Assembly: GCA_015207365.1 (NCBI GenBank)
Contig: JADEXA010000003.1
Span: forward strand, 1 to 64,000
DNA: 64,000 bases
Direction: 5' to 3'
From: Vacuolonema iberomarrocanum LEGE 07170
Lineage (GTDB): Bacteria > Cyanobacteriota > Cyanobacteriia > Elainellales > Elainellaceae
Program-made: the position numbers and the translations under genes
Shown: one piece after another, positions 9,098 through 17,121 of the stretch
How the letters are laid out: every line of letters begins with the position of its first letter
Position numbering within the stretch: position 1 is the first letter of the stretch
The notes under the pieces: model-generated
What the model was told of the DNA's origin: nothing
The model's input: only the letters and a program-made list of their open reading frames with translations
Database searches by the model: none

Positions 9098-11482
9098 ATG
9101 CCCGCCTCTCCGCACCTCTTCCAGCTCACCATCCAGCAGATCGATACCATCTGCACCTTCCAGCTTGCCTGGGGAACGGGACAGCGGCTCCACGCCCAAC
9201 TGCCCATGCCTCCCGAGTTGATGCGGCTGTATTGGGACTGGCAACGGGCGTATCTCAACTTCTACCGCAGTTTGCCAGGAACAGAGGCGAGTGAGGCGAT
9301 CGCCCCCATCCCAACCGACGATGCCTTGCGGGGTCGCCTGGTGAGTAGTGGCGCGGGCACCTCCACTGCAACGGACTGGCAGGCGGATCTGGCCGAGTTT
9401 CAACATCGGCTGCAACTGGAACTGCACCGCTGGTTGCACCATGCAACGCTCAACCCGATTCGCCAGGAAATCTTGAAAGCGGCTCATGCTGCCGAGAAGC
9501 AAGGTGCCACGATTGATGTGCTGATTACCTGCCATCCCCTCGATCTGGCCCGGTTGCCCTGGGAAACCTGGGAGCTAGGAGCCGAAGCGGGGATTGCCGC
9601 CCGTATTCGTTTGGCTCGTGCTCCGTTCACCATTCAAGCCGCTGCGCAGGCGAGTTCTCGCAAACGCCGCCGCCCGCGCATTCTGGTTATTTTGGGGGAT
9701 GATCGGGGACTAGACTTTCAGCGGGAAAAGCAGGCGACCACAGCCCTGCGTAAGCTGGCCGATGTTCTGTTCATTGGCTGGGAACCAGGAAAATCGGTCA
9801 GCCAGGTGAAAGACGAAATCCAGACGGCATTGGTGGATGCCCGAGGCTGGGATGCTCTATTCTTTGCTGGCCACAGCAACGAAAAGGACAGCATGGGCGG
9901 CGAGTTGGGGATTGCCCCCAATGGCTATGTGCGGATTGCGGAGATGAAAGCCCCTCTGGCGATCGCCAAACAAAACGGGTTGCAGTTTGCCCTATTCAAC
10001 TCTTGCAAGGGATTGAATCTGGCGGAATCGCTAATCGATCTGGGATTGAGTCAGGTTGTGATCATGCGGGAACCGATTCACAATAGCGTGGCCGAAGCCT
10101 TTTTCGTGCGTTTTGCCCAGGCGCTGGCTCAGCACAAAGATGTGCAGGAATGCTTGCGCGACGCCTGCCACACCCTGAAAACCCAAAAAGCCCTCACCTA
10201 TCCGGCGGCGGATCTGGTTCCTTCTCTCTTCCGCTATCCCCACACCGAGCTGTTTCGCATTCCGCCAACGGGCTGGCGCGAATGGCTGGCGGTCGTTTCG
10301 CCCAACCGAGTAGAGGCGATCGCCCTTATCGTCTTGCTACTTCTGACCTGGCAACTCCCTGTCCAAAAATGGTTGCTAGAGCGGCGCGTCCTGGCTCAAG
10401 CGATTCATCAAGATCTGCCCTTTCGCCCCACCCCGCCTGCTCCGCCAACCTTGCTGCTGCAAATCGATGAAGCTTCGTTGCGCGACGAAAAGCGCTTTCG
10501 TCCCATTCCCCGCGACTACCTGGCTCGGCTGATCGACCAGTTCGCGGGAACCCCCGTCATTGGGATGGATTATCTCCTCGATCTACCCGATGAAGACGAT
10601 CCACTTCTGACCGCCTCTCTGGATGCTGCGGCTCAAAAGGGTAGTCACTTTGTCCTGGGAGCCAGCCGCGAGCAAAACACTGGCGAGTGGCGCTATGCCC
10701 AGGACAGCTTGCGGAATCCTGAATGGAGCCTCAGCGGCAGCATGACGGCACGGGGAACGCTCTACGCCGAGCTGTTGAGCCGGGAACCGTTACCCCTATC
10801 GTTTCTACTCGCGAACCTGCATCGCCAATGTGTCGATCCGTCGGCCTCCTGCGACCTGACCGCCATTCCCCAAACCCAGCGAGCGGTGCCAGAGCAACCC
10901 CCTCGCTTCCGTGCTGGATGGGTCACACGCCTCAGTTATTCGCTGGGCCAAATGTGGCTGCATCCCATCATCGACTACTCCCTGCCCCCGGAGCAGGTGT
11001 ATGACACGCTTTCCTCTCAGAATGCGCTGGATGTGGATAATCCGCTGGCTGATCGCCCTTCCCAAACCCTCTTTATTGTTCCTAACTATGCAGCAGCAGG
11101 TATTGAACGGGAAAATGAAGACAACTTTGTCGCCCCGGCAGCGTTTCGCTACTGGCAAGATGGACGACGCATCCTCACGGGGGGCGAATACCACGCCTAC
11201 TTGCTGTACCAATACCTGAACAACCGCATGGTGACGCCCATTCCAGATGTGTGGATGATTGTGCTGGCTGCAGCGTTGGGGAAAGGGCTGCTGTTGCTGT
11301 GGCCCCATGCAGCGGAAAATCGACGCCGTTACCTCCTCGCCCTGGGCGGCAGTACGGTATTCTACATTGTTCTTAGCCTGGAGCTCTATGCGTCGAGTGT
11401 GGCGATCGCCCTCCCTATCCTCTCGCCGCTTCTGGCCTTCTGGCTGGTCGCCATTCCGCGCCATCGGGAACGCCAGCCTTGA
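9098..11482 (+). CDS. Membrane CHAT-CHASE2 protein
   Basis: 794 residues. Residues about 130-390 form a CHAT protease-like domain with His259 (FFAGHS) and Cys303 (NSCKGL) as presumed dyad. A single membrane segment at about 405-421 follows (IALIVLLLLTWQLP). Residues about 430-690 are a CHASE2-type domain (LLLQIDEASL, then PVIGMDYLLD), an extracytoplasmic sensor module known from cyanobacterial signalling proteins. The C-terminus has two or three further membrane helices (718-786). The domain order implies that an external signal could control a cytoplasmic protease. The ligand is unknown. It follows the low-complexity spacer and ends 11 bp before the next gene. Confidence 0.88.
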   Translation: MPASPHLFQLTIQQIDTICTFQLAWGTGQRLHAQLPMPPELMRLYWDWQRAYLNFYRSLPGTEASEAIAPIPTDDALRGRLVSSGAGTSTATDWQADLAEFQHRLQLELHRWLHHATLNPIRQEILKAAHAAEKQGATIDVLITCHPLDLARLPWETWELGAEAGIAARIRLARAPFTIQAAAQASSRKRRRPRILVILGDDRGLDFQREKQATTALRKLADVLFIGWEPGKSVSQVKDEIQTALVDARGWDALFFAGHSNEKDSMGGELGIAPNGYVRIAEMKAPLAIAKQNGLQFALFNSCKGLNLAESLIDLGLSQVVIMREPIHNSVAEAFFVRFAQALAQHKDVQECLRDACHTLKTQKALTYPAADLVPSLFRYPHTELFRIPPTGWREWLAVVSPNRVEAIALIVLLLLTWQLPVQKWLLERRVLAQAIHQDLPFRPTPPAPPTLLLQIDEASLRDEKRFRPIPRDYLARLIDQFAGTPVIGMDYLLDLPDEDDPLLTASLDAAAQKGSHFVLGASREQNTGEWRYAQDSLRNPEWSLSGSMTARGTLYAELLSREPLPLSFLLANLHRQCVDPSASCDLTAIPQTQRAVPEQPPRFRAGWVTRLSYSLGQMWLHPIIDYSLPPEQVYDTLSSQNALDVDNPLADRPSQTLFIVPNYAAAGIERENEDNFVAPAAFRYWQDGRRILTGGEYHAYLLYQYLNNRMVTPIPDVWMIVLAAALGKGLLLLWPHAAENRRRYLLALGGSTVFYIVLSLELYASSVAIALPILSPLLAFWLVAIPRHRERQP

Positions 11483-11493
11483 TGCATTAGTCT

Positions 11494-12291
11494 ATGCTTT
11501 TATGGGACAAAATCACCGTGAAACATGCCATGCTCCACCGATGCCCCCAACTACTTCGCTATACCCTATTCAGCACGACGGCGCTGCTGTCGTTGCTAGC
11601 TCTTACCATGCAAGCTAGCCGTTCCTCGACAACGCAGCCACAGGCGTCGGGATGGCGCAGGATCTTTGAGGGTTGGCTTTCCCAGGAGCCCCCAGAAGCT
11701 CCTATAAATGGCGGGTCGCGCCCGATCGATGGAGAGGGAGTGTGTTGGGTGGCACCCTTTAGCATGCCCGCAAATGCTGTCGTGTGGAGCGATCGCCCTA
11801 CCTTCACTTGGCAAAGTCCTGAGGGACAGGTGACGCAACTTGATGTGCGAGTCAGCGGCAGTAATGAGCCCCTCGTCTCCCAAACGATTTCCGACGAGCA
11901 TCTCATTCTTGACACCCCTACCCCTACCTATCAACTCACCCTCGATAGTCCCCTCGAACCGGGTGCCATCTATGAATGGCGCATGTATCGCCCGGTTCCT
12001 TCTCAGCCTGATCTGGAGGAGCCCATCCCCCGTTTTGTGCGGTTTGAGATGATCGAAGGGGAGGAGCGCGATCGCATTGCGGCCGAACTAGAGCAACTCA
12101 GAGAAACACTGACAGAACAAGGGGTTGAAGGAGAAGACGCAACTTTCCAAACAGCCGAGTTCTTCGGAGAGCGGGGTCTGTTAGTGGAGATGTGGCAAAC
12201 CCTGCTGAGCCAGTCAGAACCATCGGAGGAACTGGAAGGGGCGATCGCCGACACCCTGACTTCCCTCTGCGCTACTCCTACCGAGGAATAA
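11494..12291 (+). CDS. DUF928-like secreted protein of the CHAT cassette
   Basis: 265 residues with an N-terminal hydrophobic stretch (about 22-42, YTLFSTTALLSLLALTMQAS) that could be a signal peptide or anchor. The body has CWVAPF, PTFTW and YEWRMYRP segments of a beta-sandwich-like domain that I associate with DUF928, a family often encoded beside CHASE2-CHAT genes in cyanobacteria. The sequence is divergent, so the family name is moderately supported. A Glu-rich helical tail follows (RDRIAAELEQLRETL). It probably works outside the membrane, where the CHASE2 domain also lies. It is the last gene of the cassette; a 16-bp inverted repeat follows. Confidence 0.65.
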   Translation: MLLWDKITVKHAMLHRCPQLLRYTLFSTTALLSLLALTMQASRSSTTQPQASGWRRIFEGWLSQEPPEAPINGGSRPIDGEGVCWVAPFSMPANAVVWSDRPTFTWQSPEGQVTQLDVRVSGSNEPLVSQTISDEHLILDTPTPTYQLTLDSPLEPGAIYEWRMYRPVPSQPDLEEPIPRFVRFEMIEGEERDRIAAELEQLRETLTEQGVEGEDATFQTAEFFGERGLLVEMWQTLLSQSEPSEELEGAIADTLTSLCATPTEE

Positions 12292-12302
12292 CTCTCTCCT
12301 CA

Positions 12303-12369
12303 AGATCTGCGACTTCTTGTAGCACGTTCATTCTTGCCCTGTTACTTGCAAAGAAGAAGTCGCAGATCT
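12303..12369. repeat. 16-bp inverted repeat with 35-nt loop
   Basis: AGATCTGCGACTTCTT at 12303-12318 is exactly inverted at 12354-12369. It lies just after the DUF928-like gene and could fold as a transcript-end hairpin or be a small palindromic element. There is no T-run, so it is not called a terminator. Confidence 0.7.
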
Positions 12370-12480
12370 CAGTAGTGAGAGATGGCGATCGCCGATATCC
12401 TCAATAACCCTTTGCGCTAAACCCAAAATCTCAAACGATTCTTTCTTCTAGTGCCGTGGCCAGTAGTGGACGAGTGCCCC

Positions 12481-13068
12481 TCAATCTGCGAATGGCTCAA
12501 CGGATAGGGTAAACCCAGGGAGTATCGCCTCACCGCTGAGTTCCGTGGGCAAAGACCGCACCTCTTTTGCTTGTCCTAACCGATAAATTTCTACCTGTTG
12601 GGCTTGGGGATTAAACAACCAGCCCAGCCGCACACCGCTATCAAGATACTCTTGCATTTTGTCTTGAAGCATTGTTAGGTCATCGGTTGGAGAGCGGAGT
12701 TCCATCACAAAATCTGGAGCCAGGGGCGGAAATTTCTGTCGTTGCTCGGGTGTGAGGCGCTGCCAACGAGATAATTCTACCCATGCAGCATCGGGCGATC
12801 GGCTCGCCCCATTGGGCAATCTAAAAATGGTTGAAGAGCTAAAAACCTTGCCCAGCTGAGTTTGCCGATTCCAGTTTCCCAAGTCAATGATGAAATCTGC
12901 TTCTCGGTTGCCACTCTCTCCACCCACAGGGGACATAAAAATTAACGCTCCTGCCGCGCTCCGTTCGATCGTCAATTCGGGATTATTGATGCAGAGTTGA
13001 TAAAACTGCTCATCGGTCAGATGAACATGCTTCAGGTCAACCGTCAGGGGAAACGTGAGGGCAGTCAT
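12481..13068 (-). CDS. Uma2-family (DUF820) putative nuclease
   Basis: 195 residues from the ATG at 13068; a longer reading from 13197 adds an unlikely N-terminus. The family is a restriction-endonuclease-like fold, greatly expanded in cyanobacteria. Visible landmarks are LTDEQFYQLC (N-terminus), SPDAAWVELSRW with the central Asp, and the PDFVMELRSPTDD strand that carries the second acidic residue of the putative active site. In many members the motif reads ExK-like; here it is ELRSP, so catalytic competence is uncertain. Function in the cell is unknown. It is convergent with the CHAT cassette and has no obvious operon partner. Confidence 0.85.
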   Translation of the reverse strand: MTALTFPLTVDLKHVHLTDEQFYQLCINNPELTIERSAAGALIFMSPVGGESGNREADFIIDLGNWNRQTQLGKVFSSSTIFRLPNGASRSPDAAWVELSRWQRLTPEQRQKFPPLAPDFVMELRSPTDDLTMLQDKMQEYLDSGVRLGWLFNPQAQQVEIYRLGQAKEVRSLPTELSGEAILPGFTLSVEPFAD

Positions 13069-13247
13069 TGGGTTGCGCTCATTGATGCAAACGGATACAG
13101 ATAACAACGGATAGCTTGTTTCAGTATAGCTAGCAAGGCGATCGCCGCTTGAGCATTGGCTATGCAAATGCTCGATTTGCGGTGATGCAGGATCCAAGTA
13201 TGAATTTTAATCATATCCTCAACCAGCAACGCCCGATTTGCTGATGT

Positions 13248-14864
13248 CTAGACGCCAATCACGACCTGGTTACGTCCTGCTTGTTTGGCTTGATAAAGCG
13301 CCTTGTCCGCGCTATCGATTAAGCCTTCGAGGGATGCGTCGGGCGTTGGAATCTGGCACGCGACGCCTAGGCTGACGGTGATGTAGACCGTCTGGGTATC
13401 GGCTTTAAAGTTCACAATATTGAGATTTTCAATCGCTGTGCGAATGATTTCGGCAATGGTGACTGCGCCATTGCAGTCGGTATTAGGCAGAACAACGGCA
13501 AATTCTTCGCCACCGTAGCGAGCGAGCAAGTCCGATGGGCGGTTGATCGTTTGCTCACTCGCTTGGGCGATCGCCCTCAGACAATCATCTCCGGCCAGAT
13601 GCCCATGGTGGTCGTTGAACGCTTTGAAGTGATCGACATCAAACATGATGAGCGAGAGAGGCGCTTGGTTTCGGCTCAGGGTTTTCCATTCCTGCTGGAG
13701 AACTCTGTCAAAGTGACGACGATTGGCTATTTGGGTTAACTCATCTCGATGGCTCAACTCTTTCAGACGTTGGTTGACCTGTTCTAGGGCGCGGTTGGCT
13801 TCTGCCAGCCGCTCGGATTGACGCTGCACTTTTGCCAGCAGATCGGACTGCTGAACGGCGATCGCCATCTGGTCTGCGACCTGTTGCAGCAGCTTGGTTT
13901 CCCAAAGCCCCCATTGACGATAATCATCACAGGTTTGGACAATCAAAAACCCCCACAAATGGCTAGCATCTTCCGCTTGGGGCTGAAGGATAGGAGCAAT
14001 GATGGCTGACTTCGCGTGCATCGGCTGCATCCAGGGACTAAGACATCTGCCTTCTGTTTCTGTTCCGGTGTCAGAAATGCTTTGCACCATTCCCTGCATA
14101 TGATGGTGGCAGCCTAGTCTGAGCCCTTCCTGCCGCCACCGCCGTGCTGAGGAGACGATGGGATAGTTAGGCTTGGTGGTCGCTTGAATGATCTCTCCAG
14201 CATGGTCGGAGGTGAACTGAAAGATGAGTGTGCGATCGACTTGTAAATGGCGTTGTATTTCTTCGGTAGCGATGGCCAGAATGCTCCCCAAATCTAAGGT
14301 TTGCCGAATCCGCCGCGTAATTTGCCACAAAGTATGGTCGCGATCTGCTTTACGCTGGAGCGCAATTTCGGCAGCTTTGCGATCGCTAAGATCTTGCACC
14401 AGCAGAAAGTACCCCCGCACGACGCCATCCGTATCAATGTTGGGAATCAGGGTTGCTTGTACATAGCGATTGACTCCCATATCACAGGGCAAGATGGTTT
14501 CGTAAACAACCGTTTCTCCTGTTGAAGCCAAATCGAAATAGACTTTTGTCTTTTTGTAGGCAACTGTTCCAATGACGATTTCGAGAGACTTTCCGTATAT
14601 TTCTTCTGGTTTTAAGCCAAACCATTTTTGATAGGTAATGTTGGCGTATTGACAGTAATGGTTGCGGTCAATGTAGGAAATGCAAACGGGCAGCGAGTCT
14701 ATCATCTGCTGCAGCATATGTAGCTGCGCATAAACCTGAATCTGCCGATTTACTGAAGCTTCATGCCGCCATGCTGTAGCGGGCAGGTCTGATTCTGATG
14801 AGTCTGAAGTGAGCCCATTCCAAAACTGCTGCGAATGTTGTTTGCCTTGAGGAGGCTCGACCAT
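13248..14864 (-). CDS. PAS-GAF-GGDEF diguanylate cyclase
   Basis: 538 residues. A PAS domain lies at about 50-170 (LPVCISYIDRNHYCQYANITY), followed by a GAF domain at about 185-345 (ILAIATEEIQRHLQVDRTLIFQF), a short coiled coil, then a GGDEF domain at about 375-535. The active-site motif is GGEEF (451-455), a functional variant, and the product-inhibition RxxD (RPSD, 442-445) stands exactly five residues upstream. It should make cyclic-di-GMP from two GTP and be feedback inhibited. The GAF type resembles those of phytochrome-like proteins but I see no conserved chromophore Cys. It is monocistronic, with a 13-bp inverted repeat about 86 bp upstream of its ATG. Confidence 0.93.
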   Translation of the reverse strand: MVEPPQGKQHSQQFWNGLTSDSSESDLPATAWRHEASVNRQIQVYAQLHMLQQMIDSLPVCISYIDRNHYCQYANITYQKWFGLKPEEIYGKSLEIVIGTVAYKKTKVYFDLASTGETVVYETILPCDMGVNRYVQATLIPNIDTDGVVRGYFLLVQDLSDRKAAEIALQRKADRDHTLWQITRRIRQTLDLGSILAIATEEIQRHLQVDRTLIFQFTSDHAGEIIQATTKPNYPIVSSARRWRQEGLRLGCHHHMQGMVQSISDTGTETEGRCLSPWMQPMHAKSAIIAPILQPQAEDASHLWGFLIVQTCDDYRQWGLWETKLLQQVADQMAIAVQQSDLLAKVQRQSERLAEANRALEQVNQRLKELSHRDELTQIANRRHFDRVLQQEWKTLSRNQAPLSLIMFDVDHFKAFNDHHGHLAGDDCLRAIAQASEQTINRPSDLLARYGGEEFAVVLPNTDCNGAVTIAEIIRTAIENLNIVNFKADTQTVYITVSLGVACQIPTPDASLEGLIDSADKALYQAKQAGRNQVVIGV

Positions 14865-14949
14865 GACAGATGACCTAACATGCGGAAGGTAGTAGGAGTA
14901 TTCTCGAAAGGTAAGGGAACTCTACGAATGGAGGGACAATACTTGGTAT

Positions 14950-14984
14950 CAATTTGATTCCTGTGCCGAGAAGGAATCAAATTG
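14950..14984. promoter_or_regulatory. 13-bp inverted repeat upstream of the diguanylate cyclase gene
   Basis: CAATTTGATTCCT (14950-14962) is inverted at 14972-14984 with a 9-nt loop; imperfect outer matches (CTTGG/CCAAG) extend it. It is 86-120 bp upstream of the cyclase start on the - strand and could be an operator or leader hairpin. Confidence 0.5.
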
Positions 14985-15368
14985 TGTAAACCAAGGAGTT
15001 TTAATTCAGCAGAATTAGCATGATGTAAAAATCGCTAAGACAAGATTTTTTAAAGAAATTAAGAAAACGTAAAACTATTTTAGCTAGGTTAACAATACTG
15101 AACAGAAGCAGCATCTGCCCACAGGACGACTCCCCTCATCCTGTTAAGCTCACGAAGTGAGCTTTATCCTGTGAGCCTATGCATCAGACCTGTGAGCCTA
15201 TGCATCAGGCTGAAAATGGGCAGGAGGCTGCTGCTGCAATTCAGAGCCTTTGTGGATTCTGTGGGGCACCTGTGGTTCTACTAACCATGCTATTCAATTT
15301 CGGGCAAAATAAATCTGTAAGCTCAGAGTTCAATCCTTATTTTCTGGCCTTGTCGAGAGGCGATCGCC
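14985..15368. other. Intergenic region with a 20-bp direct repeat
   Basis: No gene is supported. It contains a 20-bp direct repeat CCTGTGAGCCTATGCATCAG at 15168-15187 and 15189-15208 (unit 21 bp) and a small hairpin GCTCACGAAGTGAGC at 15148-15162. The repeat has only two units and is not a CRISPR array. Confidence 0.7.
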
Positions 15369-16187
15369 ATGAACCCAGCCACAAAAATTACGATCTTCGA
15401 TACCACCTTGCGAGATGGTGAACTGGCTCTTACCCAAAAATTCACAGCAACTCAGAAGCTAGAGATCGCGCTGATGCTGGACAAGGCTGGCGTAGATGTG
15501 ATTGAAGTTGGTTATCCTGGCGCTTTTCCTAAAGACCTGGATGATGTTTCTGCGGTAGCGCAGCAGGTAAACCACGCTGTGGTTTGTGGTTTAGCTAGCA
15601 GCCAACCCCGTGAGATTGAGGCTATTGCAACTGCCCTCAAATCCTGTGTTCATGGGCGGATCAATGTTTTCACCCCAATTCGAGTGGAGACAGAAAAAGC
15701 CCTCGCAGATGCGGTTGAGATGACGCAGAAGAGTGTTTCCCTCGCCAGGAATTACTGTGACGACGTGGAATGGTCGGCCTTTGATGCGACCCGCAGCCAT
15801 CCAGATGTTGTGTGCAAAACAGTGGAAACAGCCATCAACGCAGGGGCAACGACGATCGCCATTCCCGATAGTATGGGGATTGCAACCCCATCGGCGTTTG
15901 TCGCACTCATTGAGAAAGTGAAACACTGTGTCCCAAATATTGATCAGGCAACGCTGGCTGTCCACTGTCATGATGACCATGGCCATGCGGTAGAAAACTC
16001 CTTAAAGACGTTGGCGGTCGGCACGCGACAGATCGAATGCTCCATTAATGGCCTGGGGGCACGGGCCGGGAATGCAAATTTGGCAGAGGTTGTAGAGGCG
16101 ATCGCCCAACATCCCTCGTTTTACACCACCATTAATCCGTCACAACTCCCTGCTATTTCTAAGCGGGTCGCTGAATGGTACTGCTGA
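15369..16187 (+). CDS. Short LeuA/NifV/HMG-lyase-type TIM-barrel enzyme
   Basis: 272 residues, start ATG with GAGAGG 7-8 bases upstream. It carries the hallmarks of the DRE-TIM (HMGL-like) superfamily: DTTLRDGE at residues 11-18 (metal-binding Asp and catalytic Arg) and the HCHDDHG metal-binding motif near 198-204. The next motif, usually GxGERAGN, here reads GLGARAGN with Ala in place of Glu. It lacks the C-terminal LeuA dimer domain, so it is half the length of isopropylmalate synthase and shorter than typical NifV (about 375). It probably condenses or cleaves an acyl-CoA/2-oxoacid pair, but the substrate cannot be read from the sequence. A 20-bp-stem terminator follows immediately; the gene stands alone. 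Confidence 0.85.
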   Translation: MNPATKITIFDTTLRDGELALTQKFTATQKLEIALMLDKAGVDVIEVGYPGAFPKDLDDVSAVAQQVNHAVVCGLASSQPREIEAIATALKSCVHGRINVFTPIRVETEKALADAVEMTQKSVSLARNYCDDVEWSAFDATRSHPDVVCKTVETAINAGATTIAIPDSMGIATPSAFVALIEKVKHCVPNIDQATLAVHCHDDHGHAVENSLKTLAVGTRQIECSINGLGARAGNANLAEVVEAIAQHPSFYTTINPSQLPAISKRVAEWYC

Positions 16188-16194
16188 TCGCGGG

Positions 16195-16246
16195 GATGAT
16201 TTTTGGGGAGAAGGAGCATGTACGCCCCTTCTCCCCAAAAATCATC
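16195..16246 (+). terminator. Strong hairpin terminator after the DRE-TIM enzyme gene
   Basis: A perfect 20-bp stem (16195-16214 with 16227-16246) with a 12-nt loop starts 8 bp after the stop codon and is followed by TTTG. The A/T-rich outer part would also serve as a terminator on the opposite strand. Confidence 0.85.
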
Positions 16247-16484
16247 TTTGAATTCTGCAACCCTCGCTGCACTAACAGTTGAGTAACGAAAAAGGGTTTT
16301 TTCTTGGTTTTTTGGATGTTTGTACAGCGCTCTTAATCTTTGCAGGTTTCTGCAAACAGCCTTGTCATTTTTTCTAGCTGGATTGGATGATTTGGGCGAT
16401 CGCTTTGGCACTGAGATGATAAGAATCGCTGCAGTGAGTTGTCTATTCTGATGATCGAAGGACGTTGTATCAAGGATTTTGACC

Positions 16485-16649
16485 ATGAACCACTTTCAAA
16501 TGGCCTGGTTCAGACGATTAATCAACGCTGCAATCATTACAACAATGTTGTCTGGACTCACAGCACTCTATTCAACAACCTTTGATCCGATACCCAGAGA
16601 CATGACTAATTCAAACGAAAACGTTATCGCTTTGCTCGTCAGCTATTAA
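16485..16649 (+). CDS. Small single-pass membrane or exported peptide, 54 residues
   Basis: Reading from the ATG at 16485 gives a 54-residue peptide beginning MNHFQMAWFRRLINAAIITT and ending VIALLVSY. AAGGA lies 9-10 bases upstream. WFRR followed by a hydrophobic run (about 12-32) resembles an N-terminal anchor or signal sequence with a short polar tail. A perfect intrinsic terminator (16707-16747) lies 58 bp downstream, so it looks like an independent transcription unit. I recognise no family. Support: start, ribosome site, hydrophobic segment and terminator. Against: the short length and lack of a comparison. Confidence 0.5.
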   Translation: MNHFQMAWFRRLINAAIITTMLSGLTALYSTTFDPIPRDMTNSNENVIALLVSY

Positions 16650-16706
16650 CCCATCACTGAGCTTTAATCTGGTTACGATCGCTTGTCCAACACAAGAATG
16701 GCACAC

Positions 16707-16747
16707 AAAGCTCTGAAGTTTTCTCTGAGTGGACTTCAGAGCTTTTT
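16707..16747 (+). terminator. Intrinsic terminator after the 54-residue ORF
   Basis: AAAGCTCTGAAGT (16707-16719) pairs perfectly with ACTTCAGAGCTTT (16733-16745), with a 13-nt loop and a T-run through 16747. This is the typical shape of a rho-independent terminator. Confidence 0.88.
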
Positions 16748-17121
16748 CCGTAAGCATAAGCTGAGGATTATATAAAGAGGTTCATCGATCGCCTTCCATA
16801 AGTTTGCTCCAAATCCAATGCGTAATTGAACGCGATCTATCTGAAGTCTTCCTGTAACAAGAGAGTTTTCTTGTCGACAACGGGGAACGATAGCGACTAC
16901 GTGGGGGGAGCTCCCCCGAACTTCTATGGCGATGCCCAATGCAATTTGCCAAGCCTGTAACAATTGCTGCGCCTGGAGTTCTTGGTTGTGGTTGGCTCAG
17001 ACAGCGATCGCTGTTCAACTGAATGCATAGGGTCTTCCTGGCAGAAACTATATCTCCGTATATAACCCCCAATTCTTCTTTGTCCTCGATATAACCTTTA
17101 CCTTTAGGAGATCTATCTACT
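16748..17121. other. Intergenic region, nothing recognised
   Basis: No convincing gene. The last 20 bases carry TTAGGAG (17104-17110), the ribosome-binding site of the next gene. A 75-codon reverse frame exists but has no ribosome site or family resemblance. Confidence 0.6.

Noticed and set aside
15168..15208. Direct repeat that might begin a CRISPR array
   Set aside because: Only two 20-bp units with a 1-bp gap; no spacers, no cas genes.
16736..16963. 75-codon reverse frame after the small peptide gene
   Set aside because: No ribosome site or family resemblance, and it overlaps the terminator of the small ORF.
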